Notes under the pieces: model-generated | Database searches by the model: none | Told to the model about the DNA's origin: nothing | Seen by the model: only the letters and a program-made list of their open reading frames with translations | Origin: Streptomyces griseoruber | Lineage (GTDB): Bacteria > Actinomycetota > Actinomycetes > Streptomycetales > Streptomycetaceae | Length of the DNA stretch: 64,000 nucleotides | Assembly (NCBI RefSeq): GCF_001514205.1 | Contig: NZ_KQ948775.1 | Location: forward strand, 124,001 to 188,000 | Direction of reading: 5' to 3' | Shown here: positions 41,717-50,882 of the stretch, one piece after another | Position numbering within the stretch: position 1 is the stretch's first letter | How the letters are laid out: each line of letters begins with the position of its first letter | Made by a program: the position numbers and the translations under genes

Positions 41717-41774
41717 CCAGGAAGTGAATCTTGAGCCGAGGAATCACTTCCTGGATTTCGTGAATCAATTCACG
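41717..41774. promoter_or_regulatory. Palindromes upstream of hppA
   Basis: CCAGGAAGTGA (41717-41727) pairs with TCACTTCCTGG (41744-41754), and a second perfect palindrome CGTGAAT-CA-ATTCACG spans 41759-41774. Both contain GTGAAT/ATTCAC elements. They stand 150-210 bases before hppA and are AT-richer than the surrounding DNA. Likely an operator region or an attenuating leader. Confidence 0.5.
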
Positions 41775-41876
41775 ATCAATGGTTCCGTTCAACGATCGGA
41801 GAATGCCCCGAAGGCATTACTGGACGTGTAGGCGAATTCTGTTTACCGCGCACTGTTTTGATCAGGTTCCGGTACC

Positions 41877-41882
41877 TACAAT
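41877..41882 (+). promoter_or_regulatory. Probable -10 box of the hppA promoter
   Basis: TACAAT at 41877-41882 matches the vegetative -10 consensus, with CTGTTT 18 bases upstream as a weak -35. It stands 44 bases before the hppA start. Confidence 0.5.
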
Positions 41883-41925
41883 CCGTCCACAATCTTGAGC
41901 TCAGCCCAAGCGTCAAGGAGGACGA

Positions 41926-44331
41926 ATGGCGGGGCTTTCTACCCCTCATCGGTTGGACCATCCGACAACCTTCGCGGCCGCAGTGCTGACCGACGGCAAC
42001 CGTCTCCTCGTGGTGGTCATCGGGCTCGTCGCCCTGGCCGCGCTCGTGGTCGCGGGCGTCCTGCTGCGCCAGGTGCTCGCGGCCGGCGAGGGTACCGACA
42101 GCATGAAGAAGATCGCGGCAGCGGTCCAGGAAGGCGCCAACGCGTATCTGGCCCGGCAGTTGCGCACCCTAGGCGTATTCGCCGTCGTGGTGTTCTTCCT
42201 GTTGATGTTGCTGCCCGCGGACGACTGGAATCAGCGCGCCGGACGATCATTGTTCTTCTTGATCGGCGCCGCGTTCTCGGCGGCCACCGGTTATATCGGC
42301 ATGTGGCTCGCGGTGCGCAGCAATGTGCGGGTCGCCGCAGCAGCCCGTGAAGCCACTCCGGGGCCCGGCGAACCGGAAAAGGATCTCACCGCCGTCTCGC
42401 ACAAGGCCATGAAGATCGCATTTCGCACAGGCGGCGTCGTCGGTATGTTCACGGTGGGGCTCGGGCTGTTCGGCGCCTCCTGCGTGGTGCTGGTCTACGC
42501 GGCCGACGCGCCCAAGGTGCTGGAGGGCTTCGGCCTCGGCGCGGCGCTCATCGCGATGTTCATGAGGGTCGGCGGCGGCATCTTCACCAAGGCCGCCGAC
42601 GTCGGCGCCGACCTGGTCGGCAAGGTCGAACAGGGCATTCCGGAGGACGATCCGCGCAATGCCGCGACCATCGCCGACAACGTGGGCGACAACGTCGGTG
42701 ACTGTGCGGGCATGGCCGCCGACCTGTTCGAGTCGTACGCCGTGACCCTGGTCGCCGCGCTCATCCTCGGCAAGGCGGCCTTCGGCGACTTCGGGCTGGC
42801 GTTCCCGCTGCTCGTGCCCGCGATCGGCGTGCTCACGGCCATGGTCGGCATCTTCGCCGTCGCCCCCCGCCGCAGCGACCGCAGCGGCATGTCCGCGATC
42901 AACCGGGGCTTCTTCGTCTCCGCGGTGATCTCGCTCGTGCTGGTGGCCGTCGCCGTCTACGTCTATCTGCCCGGCACGTACGCCGGCCTCGACGGCGTCA
43001 CCGACCCGGCGATCACCGGCAAGGACGGCGACCCGCGTGTCCTCGCCCTCGTCGCGGTGGCGATCGGCATCCTCCTGGCCGCCGTCATCCAGCAGTTGAC
43101 CGGCTACTTCACCGAGACCACCCGCCGCCCGGTCCGGGACATCGGCAAGTCGTCCCTGACGGGCCCCGCCACGGTCGTCCTGGCCGGGATCTCCGTCGGT
43201 CTGGAATCGGCCGTCTACACCGCCCTGCTGATCGGCCTCGGCGTGTACGGGGCGTTCCTGCTCGGCGGCACGTCGATCATGCTGGCGCTGTTCGCGGTCG
43301 CACTGGCCGGCACCGGCCTGCTCACCACGGTCGGCGTGATCGTCGCCATGGACACCTTCGGGCCGGTCTCCGACAACGCGCAGGGCATCGCCGAGATGTC
43401 GGGCGACGTCGAGGGCGCGGGCGCGCAGGTGCTCACCAACCTCGACGCGGTCGGCAACACCACCAAGGCCATCACCAAGGGCATCGCCATCGCCACCGCG
43501 GTCCTCGCGGCGTCGGCGCTCTTCGGGTCGTACCGTGACGCGATCACGACCGGCGCGAACGACGTCGGGGAGAAGCTCTCCGGGCCCGGGGCGCCGATGA
43601 GCCTGATGATGGACATCTCGCAGCCCAACAACCTGGTCGGCCTCATCGCGGGCGCGGCGGTCGTCTTCCTCTTCTCCGGGCTGGCGATCAACGCGGTCTC
43701 GCGGTCGGCGGGGTCCGTGGTGTTCGAGGTGCGGCGGCAGTTCCGCGAGCACCCCGGGATCATGGACTACAGCGAGCAGCCGGAGTACGGCAAGGTCGTC
43801 GACATCTGCACCCGCGACGCCCTGCGCGAGCTCGCCACGCCCGGTCTGCTCGCCGTCCTGGCTCCGATCTTCGTCGGGTTCACCCTCGGCATCGGCCCGC
43901 TGGGCGCGTACCTCGCGGGCGCGATCGGCGCGGGCACGCTGATGGCGGTCTTCCTCGCCAACTCCGGCGGCGCGTGGGACAACGCCAAGAAGCTCGTCGA
44001 GGACGGCCACCACGGCGGCAAGGGCAGCGAGGCCCACGCGGCCACGGTGATCGGCGACACCGTCGGCGACCCCTTCAAGGACACCGCAGGGCCCGCGATC
44101 AACCCGCTGCTCAAGGTCATGAACCTGGTCGCGCTGCTGATCGCGCCGGCCGTGATCAAGTTCAGCTACGGCGACGACAAGAGCGTCGGCGTACGGATCC
44201 TGATCGCGATCCTCGCGCTCGCGGTGATCGTCGGCTCGGTGTACGTCTCCAAGCGGCGCGGCATCGCCATGGGGGACGAGGACGGCGCCGACAGATCGTC
44301 CAAGTCGGCCGATCCCGCGGTGGTTTCGTAG
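41926..44331 (+). CDS. hppA: K+-independent proton-pumping pyrophosphatase, 801 aa
   Basis: Couples hydrolysis of pyrophosphate to proton export across the membrane. About 15-16 helices. The PPi-binding motif DVGADLVGKVEQGIPEDDPRN lies at about residues 225-245, and DNVGDNVGDCAGMAADL follows. The second conserved motif is near 510-520: GNTTKA with lysine (K514) where K+-dependent enzymes have alanine, so this is the K+-independent class. The third motif DTVGDPFKDTAGPAINPLLK is at the C-terminal end. ATG 41926; an upstream promoter-like TACAAT is at 41877. Homologue of SCO3547 by context. Confidence 0.96.
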   Translation: MAGLSTPHRLDHPTTFAAAVLTDGNRLLVVVIGLVALAALVVAGVLLRQVLAAGEGTDSMKKIAAAVQEGANAYLARQLRTLGVFAVVVFFLLMLLPADDWNQRAGRSLFFLIGAAFSAATGYIGMWLAVRSNVRVAAAAREATPGPGEPEKDLTAVSHKAMKIAFRTGGVVGMFTVGLGLFGASCVVLVYAADAPKVLEGFGLGAALIAMFMRVGGGIFTKAADVGADLVGKVEQGIPEDDPRNAATIADNVGDNVGDCAGMAADLFESYAVTLVAALILGKAAFGDFGLAFPLLVPAIGVLTAMVGIFAVAPRRSDRSGMSAINRGFFVSAVISLVLVAVAVYVYLPGTYAGLDGVTDPAITGKDGDPRVLALVAVAIGILLAAVIQQLTGYFTETTRRPVRDIGKSSLTGPATVVLAGISVGLESAVYTALLIGLGVYGAFLLGGTSIMLALFAVALAGTGLLTTVGVIVAMDTFGPVSDNAQGIAEMSGDVEGAGAQVLTNLDAVGNTTKAITKGIAIATAVLAASALFGSYRDAITTGANDVGEKLSGPGAPMSLMMDISQPNNLVGLIAGAAVVFLFSGLAINAVSRSAGSVVFEVRRQFREHPGIMDYSEQPEYGKVVDICTRDALRELATPGLLAVLAPIFVGFTLGIGPLGAYLAGAIGAGTLMAVFLANSGGAWDNAKKLVEDGHHGGKGSEAHAATVIGDTVGDPFKDTAGPAINPLLKVMNLVALLIAPAVIKFSYGDDKSVGVRILIAILALAVIVGSVYVSKRRGIAMGDEDGADRSSKSADPAVVS

Positions 44332-44358
44332 ACCGGCCGTCGGGGCCCGGCGCAAGGA

Positions 44359-44396
44359 GCGGGCGGGCGGCGCGTGTTGACGCGCCGCCCGCCCGC
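44359..44396 (+). terminator. Strong terminator after hppA
   Basis: Seventeen-base perfect stem GCGGGCGGGCGGCGCGT (44359-44375) with its complement at 44380-44396 and loop GTTG, 28 bases after the stop. Confidence 0.92.
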
Positions 44397-44542
44397 TGTG
44401 CCGTGCGTGTGCCGGAGCCGTGAGCCTTCTCTCTCCTGGTGCAAATGGCTTCAAACCGCCATGGAGTGGATATTCGGCCTGGGGTTGTCCACCGGTGGGC
44501 GTGTATGTTCCGGGGCCGAGGGCCATGGAAGGGACCAAACCG

Positions 44543-45124
44543 GTGAACAAGAAGCTCGCGGCCGCGCTGTCCGGCGGTGCGGTACTGGTACTGGCGCTGT
44601 CCGGATGCAGCAGCGACGAAGGCAACAAGGAACTCGACGCCTGGGCCAAGAGCGTCTGTGACGCACTGCCGGCGCAGGACGCCAAGGTCGACGCCGCCAA
44701 TGCCGCGATCAAGCAGGCCGCGACGGACAACAACGCCCCGGTGAACGTCCAGAAGACCGACTCGCAGGCCTTCCAGGACATGTCCGACGCGTACGCGGCG
44801 CTCGCCCAGGCCGTCCAGAAGGCCGGCACGCCGCCCGGGGTCGAGGGAGGCGCGAAGAAGCAGACGGACGCCGTCGCGGCGCTCAACACGCTCTCCACCT
44901 CCTACGCCGACCTGAAGAAGCAGGTCGACGCGCTGGACACCAAGGACCAGGCCAAGTTCGCCGACGGCCTCGCGGACATCGCCACCCAGCTGGGCACCCT
45001 CAGCCAGACCGGCAACACCGCGCTGAAGAACCTGGAACAGGGCGACGTCAAGGACGCCATGGCCAAGCAGGACAGCTGCAAGAAGGTCGCGGCGTCGGCG
45101 TCGGCGCGGGCGACGACGAGCTGA
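44543..45124 (+). CDS. Small lipoprotein, 193 aa
   Basis: Signal sequence VNKKLAAALSGGAVLVLALSGCSS with lipobox LSGC, then a helical, lysine/alanine-rich protein with no membrane span (LNTLSTSYADLKKQVDALDTKDQAKF). It may help at the cell surface; no family is named here. GTG 44543 has GGAAGGGA upstream and is preferred over ATG 44525. The 210-base gap before it holds the hppA terminator and a short promoter region. Confidence 0.75.
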   Translation: MNKKLAAALSGGAVLVLALSGCSSDEGNKELDAWAKSVCDALPAQDAKVDAANAAIKQAATDNNAPVNVQKTDSQAFQDMSDAYAALAQAVQKAGTPPGVEGGAKKQTDAVAALNTLSTSYADLKKQVDALDTKDQAKFADGLADIATQLGTLSQTGNTALKNLEQGDVKDAMAKQDSCKKVAASASARATTS

Positions 45125-45422
45125 GCCGCGCGGGGGGACGGCTGAGGCTCGCGCTGTGACGGCTGAAGCGTGCGCCGTGAGGGCCGGGGTGCGCGACGAG
45201 GAGCCCAGGCGCGCGCGATGACGAGCCCAGGCGCGCGCTGTGACGGCTCAGAGCCACCACGGGGACGGCTGAGGCTCGCTCCGTGACCCCTGTGGCTCGC
45301 CGCAGCGGCGGCTGAAGCTCGCGTGGGGCCGGCTGGGGCTTGGCCGGAGGCGAGGAGGTTTCCGGGGCCGAGTGGCTGAGGGGGCGGGGACAAGGCGTGG
45401 GGGAGCGGGGAGAATGGGGGGC
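45125..45422. other. Degenerate repeat region without a gene
   Basis: About 300 bases contain several diverged copies of a GACGGCTGAGGCTCGC-like unit (for example near 45140, 45160, 45263 and 45313). No protein gene is supported. Confidence 0.5.
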
Positions 45423-46943
45423 GTGAGTGACGCCACCCTGTCCCCCCTGCCCTCCGCCGACCGCCCCGACGTGGCCGCACGGCTGCGGGAGGCCCTGCTC
45501 GCGGCCTCCTTCACCGCCGACGGCCTGCTCGACCTGCTCGGCGCCCCCGCGTACGCCGCCCTGGCGCGCAGCGAGACCGTGCCCGCGCTCCGGGCCACCC
45601 GCGGGGACACCCCGCTGGAGACGCTCGTCCGTCTCTTCCTGCTCCAGCAGCCCGTGCCGCACGCACGCGTGGAGGAATTCCTGCCGGTAGGCGCGTGCGT
45701 GGAGAGCGGCTGGCTGGCCCGGGTCGGCGCCGACGAGGTCACCGCGACCGTGGACGTCCGCCCGTTCGGCGGACCGGACGGCGAGGACTGGTTCATCGTC
45801 TCCGACCTCGGCTGCGCGGTCGGCGGCGCCGGCGGCATCGGCAGCCGCGACGAGGGAGTCGTCCTCGGCGTCGGCGGCGCCTCGACGACCCTCGCCGGGA
45901 TCACCGTCCGTACGCCCGTGTCGTCGGCCCTGGACCTCGGCACCGGCTCCGGCATCCAGGCGCTGCACGCGGCCCGGCACGCCACGCGTGTGACGGCGAC
46001 CGACCTCAACCCGCGCGCCCTGCACATCACCGCGCTCACCCTGGCCCTGTCCGGGGCCCCGGCCGCCGATCTGCGCGAGGGCTCCCTCTTCGAGCCGCTC
46101 CCGCACGACGAGCGGTACGACCTCGTCGTGTCCAACCCCCCGTTCGTGATCTCGCCGGGCGCCCGGCTGACGTACCGGGACGGCGGGATGGGCGGGGACG
46201 ATCTGTGCCGCTCGCTCGTTCAGGGAGCGGGGGAACGGCTGACCGAGGGCGGGTTCGCGCAGTTCCTCGCCAACTGGCAGCACGTGGAGGGGGAGGACTG
46301 GCAGGACCGGCTCAGGTCGTGGGTGCCGCGCGGCTGCGACGCCTGGATCGTCCAGCGCGAGGTCCAGGACGTCACGCAGTACGCCGAGCTGTGGCTCCGG
46401 GACGCCGGCGACCACCGCGGCGACCAGGCCGAGTACCAGGCGCGCTACGACGCCTGGCTGGACGAGTTCGAGGCGCGCAAGGTGAAGGCCGTCGGCTTCG
46501 GCTGGATCACCCTGCGCAGGACCGCGGCGGCGGAGCCCGTCATCACCGTCGAGGAGTGGCCGCACCCGGTCGAGCAGCCGCTCGGCGACACCGTCCGCGC
46601 GCACTTCGAACGGCTCGACTACCTGCGTGCGCACGATGACGCGGCCCTGCTCGCCGGTCACTTCAGGCTGGCCGGCGAGATCGTCCAGGAGCAGGTCGGC
46701 ATGCCCGGCGCCGAGGATCCGGAGCATGTCGTGCTGCGCCAGCACCGCGGGATGCGCCGCGCCACGAAGGTGGACACGGTCGGCGCGGGCTTCGCGGGCG
46801 TGTGCGACGGCTCGCTGAGCGCGGGCCGCATCCTGGACGCCATCGCCCAACTGGTCGGCGAGGATCCGGTGTCGCTGCGCGACCGCACACCCGCCCAGAT
46901 CCGGCTGCTGGTGGAACAGGGCTTCCTGGAACCGGCGCGGTGA
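45423..46943 (+). CDS. Class I methyltransferase with NPPF motif, 506 aa
   Basis: SAM-binding motif LDLGTGSGIQALH (about residues 164-176) and catalytic motif VVSNPPFVI (about 234-242), as in RsmC/HemK-like enzymes that methylate amino groups on RNA or proteins. Extra N-terminal (about 1-150) and C-terminal (about 330-506) domains flank the core; the C-terminal part resembles the DUF found in large actinobacterial methyltransferases. Target unknown. GTG 45423 was chosen with GGGGAG 10 bases upstream; ATG 45414 is in frame. Confidence 0.85.
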   Translation: MSDATLSPLPSADRPDVAARLREALLAASFTADGLLDLLGAPAYAALARSETVPALRATRGDTPLETLVRLFLLQQPVPHARVEEFLPVGACVESGWLARVGADEVTATVDVRPFGGPDGEDWFIVSDLGCAVGGAGGIGSRDEGVVLGVGGASTTLAGITVRTPVSSALDLGTGSGIQALHAARHATRVTATDLNPRALHITALTLALSGAPAADLREGSLFEPLPHDERYDLVVSNPPFVISPGARLTYRDGGMGGDDLCRSLVQGAGERLTEGGFAQFLANWQHVEGEDWQDRLRSWVPRGCDAWIVQREVQDVTQYAELWLRDAGDHRGDQAEYQARYDAWLDEFEARKVKAVGFGWITLRRTAAAEPVITVEEWPHPVEQPLGDTVRAHFERLDYLRAHDDAALLAGHFRLAGEIVQEQVGMPGAEDPEHVVLRQHRGMRRATKVDTVGAGFAGVCDGSLSAGRILDAIAQLVGEDPVSLRDRTPAQIRLLVEQGFLEPAR

Positions 46944-46952
46944 ACCGGCTCG

Positions 46953-47035
46953 CCACCCGCCCCACCCCGGGACCCGCCACCCGCCCCACCCCGGGACCCG
47001 CCACCCGCCCCACCCCGGGACCCGCCACCCGCCCC
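46953..47035 (+). repeat. 24-bp tandem repeat after the methyltransferase gene
   Basis: Three near-perfect copies and one partial copy of CCACCCGCCCCACCCCGGGA plus CCCG. The array begins within 10 bases of the stop codon and is pyrimidine-rich. The rest of the gap up to 47340 shows no gene I can support. Confidence 0.92.
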
Positions 47036-47340
47036 GCGCCAGGAGGGGAAACCGGCCAACATCCTCGGTGACGGCCGTGGGCCGGGCAGCGGCGCGCGGC
47101 AAAAAGAGTGACAAGAACATGCCCGCGTCGAGCTTCGGTGTGAGGCCCGTCGCAGTCCAGGGCGCCTTCCCCGGGGCAGGGGAGAGGCCGTCGGGGCGGT
47201 CGGCCGTGGGCCCCGGCGGCAGCCCGTCGCCCCCGTCCGGAGGTCTCTCGTTCACCTCGGGTTCGCCCAGGCGCCGCCCGTGCGTGTCAGCCTGCCGGGG
47301 GCGATGCACGCGCGGGTGGGAGCAAGGGGGCGGGGCGATC

Positions 47341-47538
47341 ATGGAGAGCGGGCCGGCGATCTTCGCGGGGATGGTGTTCGCCCTGTTCGGAGGCGCACTG
47401 CTGGTGTGGACCGCGGTCCGGGTACGGCATCGCGAGCCCGTCGTCCAGGGTGTGAGACCCGTCGCATCGGCGACCCTCGCGACCCTCGCCGCGCTCGTCG
47501 CGCTGGCCGTCGGAACGTGGTGCTTCACCCGCCTCTGA
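47341..47538 (+). CDS. Small two-helix membrane protein, 65 aa
   Basis: ATG 47341 follows GGGGGCGG. Two hydrophobic segments (about residues 6-24 and 43-60) flank RVRHREPVVQGVRP. Short, conserved-looking, unknown role. It lies 293 bases before topA. Confidence 0.7.
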   Translation: MESGPAIFAGMVFALFGGALLVWTAVRVRHREPVVQGVRPVASATLATLAALVALAVGTWCFTRL

Positions 47539-47723
47539 ATCCCCCTCCGGGACCGACGTCGAGGATCCTGCCCCGGCCCCCGTTTGAACCGCGTAAGCAG
47601 GGTCACGCAGGTAAAGGAGAGGACGGGTTCCGCTCCGGCGGAAAAGGACAGGTCGGCACTCCGGGCGGCAGGAATGGCGGTAGTCGGGTTACCGTTCGAG
47701 TGGCCGTTGCGGGCTTTTCCCGT

Positions 47724-47729
47724 TTGACA
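47724..47729 (+). promoter_or_regulatory. Possible -35 box of the topA promoter
   Basis: TTGACA at 47724-47729 lies 102 bases before the topA start. A TACCGT-like sequence is only 13 bases further, which is short for a -10. In Streptomyces topA is known to be controlled by DNA supercoiling, so unusual spacing is not surprising. Confidence 0.35.
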
Positions 47730-47830
47730 CGGGGGCGGGATGTACCGTCACACTCCGCAGCGTCACCATGACCCGACCCCGGGAGCAAGGCCTGGGGAGG
47801 CCCCAGCGTCGACCGGAGAGAAGAGCGAAG

Positions 47831-50674
47831 TTGTCCCCGACCAGCGAGACCGCGAAGGGCGGCCGCCGACTCGTCATCGTCGAGTCGCCTGCCAAGGCGA
47901 AGACGATCAAGGGTTACCTCGGCCCCGGTTATATCGTCGAGGCCAGCGTCGGGCACATCCGCGACCTTCCGAACGGCGCCGCGGAGGTGCCGGAGTCGTA
48001 CACCGGTGAGGTCCGCCGCCTCGGCGTGGACGTCGAGCACGACTTCCAGCCCATCTATGTGGTGAACGCCGACAAGCGGGCGCAGGTCAAGAAGCTCAAG
48101 GACCTGCTCAAGGAGTCCGACGAGCTGTTCCTCGCCACCGATGAGGACCGGGAGGGCGAGGCGATCGCCTGGCACCTCCAGGAGGTCCTCAAGCCGAAGA
48201 TCCCCGTCAAGCGGATGGTCTTCCACGAGATCACCAAGGACGCGATCCGGGCCGCCGTCGCCAACCCGCGCCAGCTCAACCAGAAGCTCGTCGACGCCCA
48301 GGAGACCCGCCGTATCCTCGACCGCCTCTACGGCTACGAGGTCTCGCCGGTCCTGTGGAAGAAGGTCATGCCGCGCCTGTCGGCCGGCCGTGTCCAGTCC
48401 GTCGCGACCCGGCTCGTCGTCCAGCGGGAGCGTGAGCGCATCGCGTTCCGCTCCGCCGAGTACTGGGACCTGACCGGCACCTTCGGCACCGGCCGCGCGG
48501 GGGACCCGTCGGACCCGTCGTCGCTGGTCGCCCGGCTGCAGACCGTCGAGGGCCGGCGGGTCGCGCAGGGCCGCGACTTCGACTCCCTCGGCCGGATCAA
48601 GAGCGAGAACACCCTCCACCTCGACGAGGCGAACGCCCGTGCGCTCGCCGCCGCCCTGGAGAACACCCGGTTCTCCGTCCGGTCCGTCGAGTCCAAGCCG
48701 TACCGCCGCTCGCCGTACGCCCCGTTCCGTACGACGACGCTCCAGCAGGAGGCCAGCCGCAAGCTCGGCTTCGGCGCCAAGGCCACCATGCAGGTCGCGC
48801 AGAAGCTGTACGAGAACGGCTACATCACGTACATGCGTACGGACTCCACGACGCTGAGCGACACCGCCGTGGCCGCCGCCCGGGCCCAGGTCACGCAGCT
48901 GTACGGCGCCGACTACCTGCCGGCCCAGCCGCGCACGTACGCCGGGAAGGTCAAGAACGCGCAGGAGGCGCACGAGGCGATCCGCCCCTCGGGTGATCGT
49001 TTCCGCACCCCCGCCGAGACGGGGCTGACCGGCGACCAGTTCAAGCTCTACGAGCTGATCTGGAAGCGGACCGTCGCCTCCCAGATGAAGGACGCGACCG
49101 GCAACAGCGTGACGGTACGGATCGGCGGCACCGCCGCCGACGGCCGGGACGTCGAGTTCAGCGCCTCCGGCAAGACGATCACCTTCCACGGCTTCCTGAA
49201 GGCCTACGTCGAGGGCGCCGACGACCCGAACGCCGAGCTGGACGACCGCGAGCGCCGGCTGCCCCAGGTCACCGAGGGCGACCCGCTCGCCGCCGAGGAG
49301 ATCACGGTCGACGGGCACGCCACCAAGCCCCCGGCCCGCTACACCGAGGCCAGCCTGGTCAAGGAGCTCGAAGAGCGCGAGATCGGCCGCCCGTCGACGT
49401 ACGCCTCGATCATCGGCACGATCCTCGACCGCGGCTATGTGTTCAAGAAGGGCACGGCGCTCGTCCCGTCCTTCCTGTCCTTCGCCGTGGTCAACCTCCT
49501 GGAGAAGCACTTCGGGCGGCTCGTCGACTACGACTTCACCGCCAAGATGGAGGACGACCTCGACCGCATCGCGCGCGGCGAAGCGCAGTCCGTGCCGTGG
49601 CTCAAGCGCTTCTACTTCGGCGAGGGCACCGCTGACGGCGGCGCCGCCGACGCCGGCAACGGCGACGGGGACCACCTCGGCGGCCTCAAGGAGCTCGTCA
49701 CCGACCTGGGAGCGATCGACGCGCGCGAGGTGTCGTCGTTCCCCGTGGGCAACGGCATCGTGCTGCGGGTCGGCCGCTTCGGGCCGTACATCGAGCGTGG
49801 CGAGAAGGACGCGGAGGGCCACCAGCGCGCCGACATCCCGGAGGACCTCGCGCCCGACGAGCTCTCCGTCGAGCTGGCCGAGGAACTGCTCGCCAAGCCG
49901 AGCGGCGACTTCGAGCTGGGCACCGACCCGGCCACCGGCCACGAGATCGTCGCCAAGGCCGGCCGCTACGGCCCGTACGTCACCGAGGTGCTCCCCGAGG
50001 GCACCCCGAAGACCGGCAAGAACGCCGTCAAGCCCCGTACGGCCTCGCTGTTCAAGTCGATGTCCCTGGACACGGTGACGCTCGAGGACGCCCTGCGGCT
50101 GATGTCCCTGCCGCGCGTCGTCGGCGCGGACGCCGAGGGCCAGGAGATCACCGCACAGAACGGGCGCTACGGGCCGTACCTGAAGAAGGGCACGGACTCG
50201 CGGTCGCTGCAGACCGAGGACCAGCTCTTCACGATCACCCTCGAAGAGGCGCTGGCGATCTACGCCCAGCCCAAGCAGCGCGGCCGGGCCGCCGCCAAGC
50301 CGCCGCTGAAGGAGCTCGGCGAGGACCCGGTCAGCAAGAAGCCGGTCGTCATCAAGGACGGCCGCTTCGGGGCGTACGTCACCGACGGGGAGACCAACGC
50401 GACCCTGCGCTCCGACGACAGCGTCGAGACGATCACCCCGGAGCGCGGCTTCGAGCTGCTCGCCGAGAAGCGGGCGAAGGGGCCCGCGAAGAAGACGGCG
50501 AAGAAGGCGCCCGCGAAGAAGACCACGACCGCGGCCAAGAAGGCGGCTCCGGCGAAGAAGACGGCCGCCAAGAAGACCGCGGCGAAGAAGACCACGACGG
50601 CGGCCGCCGCCAAGAAGACGACGGCCGCGGCCGCGAAGAAGACGACGGCCTCACGGACGACGTCGGAGGACTGA
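47831..50674 (+). CDS. topA: DNA topoisomerase I, 947 aa
   Basis: Relaxes negative supercoils and controls global supercoiling. TOPRIM domain with catalytic Glu near residue 18 (VIVESPAKAKT) and acidic motif DEDREGEAIAWH (about 105). The cleavage domain has the active-site tyrosine in TYMRTDSTTLS (about 334). Four C-terminal topo domains (GRYGPYV-type repeats) end in a lysine/alanine repeat tail of about 65 residues that is characteristic of Streptomyces TopA. TTG 47831 gives the expected start LSPTSETAKG; GGAGAG is 10 bases upstream. ATG 47768 in frame is less likely. Confidence 0.97.
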   Translation: MSPTSETAKGGRRLVIVESPAKAKTIKGYLGPGYIVEASVGHIRDLPNGAAEVPESYTGEVRRLGVDVEHDFQPIYVVNADKRAQVKKLKDLLKESDELFLATDEDREGEAIAWHLQEVLKPKIPVKRMVFHEITKDAIRAAVANPRQLNQKLVDAQETRRILDRLYGYEVSPVLWKKVMPRLSAGRVQSVATRLVVQRERERIAFRSAEYWDLTGTFGTGRAGDPSDPSSLVARLQTVEGRRVAQGRDFDSLGRIKSENTLHLDEANARALAAALENTRFSVRSVESKPYRRSPYAPFRTTTLQQEASRKLGFGAKATMQVAQKLYENGYITYMRTDSTTLSDTAVAAARAQVTQLYGADYLPAQPRTYAGKVKNAQEAHEAIRPSGDRFRTPAETGLTGDQFKLYELIWKRTVASQMKDATGNSVTVRIGGTAADGRDVEFSASGKTITFHGFLKAYVEGADDPNAELDDRERRLPQVTEGDPLAAEEITVDGHATKPPARYTEASLVKELEEREIGRPSTYASIIGTILDRGYVFKKGTALVPSFLSFAVVNLLEKHFGRLVDYDFTAKMEDDLDRIARGEAQSVPWLKRFYFGEGTADGGAADAGNGDGDHLGGLKELVTDLGAIDAREVSSFPVGNGIVLRVGRFGPYIERGEKDAEGHQRADIPEDLAPDELSVELAEELLAKPSGDFELGTDPATGHEIVAKAGRYGPYVTEVLPEGTPKTGKNAVKPRTASLFKSMSLDTVTLEDALRLMSLPRVVGADAEGQEITAQNGRYGPYLKKGTDSRSLQTEDQLFTITLEEALAIYAQPKQRGRAAAKPPLKELGEDPVSKKPVVIKDGRFGAYVTDGETNATLRSDDSVETITPERGFELLAEKRAKGPAKKTAKKAPAKKTTTAAKKAAPAKKTAAKKTAAKKTTTAAAAKKTTAAAAKKTTASRTTSED

Positions 50675-50687
50675 ACCGGCTGACGGA

Positions 50688-50746
50688 CCGTCGGCCGGAC
50701 CGGCCGACGGCGGGACCACCGACCGGTCGTACTGAACCGACCGGTC
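50688..50746 (+). terminator. Double hairpin after topA
   Basis: CCGTCGGCCG (50688-50697) with CGGCCGACGG (50701-50710), then GACCGGTCG (50721-50729) with CGACCGGTC (50738-50746). Two stems in tandem 14 bases after the stop. Confidence 0.8.
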
Positions 50747-50797
50747 CAGGGGGCCTGGTTCGGCCACGGTTTCCCCACAGTGGCTTCACGAAGCGAA

Positions 50798-50826
50798 CGC
50801 CCCGGCATCACTTTGGTGTCGGGGCG
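50798..50826. promoter_or_regulatory. Hairpin before the tmk fusion gene
   Basis: CGCCCCG (50798-50804) pairs with CGGGGCG (50820-50826) in the 200-base gap before tmk. It could be part of the topA terminator or a leader element. Confidence 0.35.
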
Positions 50827-50882
50827 GTCGTACACCAGGGCAGACGCCCCAGGCTGTCAGTCGCTGCCGATAGGCTGAAAGC

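Noticed and set aside
42247..44898. Long minus-strand open frame opposite hppA
   Set aside because: hppA on the plus strand has every family motif; the opposite frame is Asp/Arg/Val-rich shadow.
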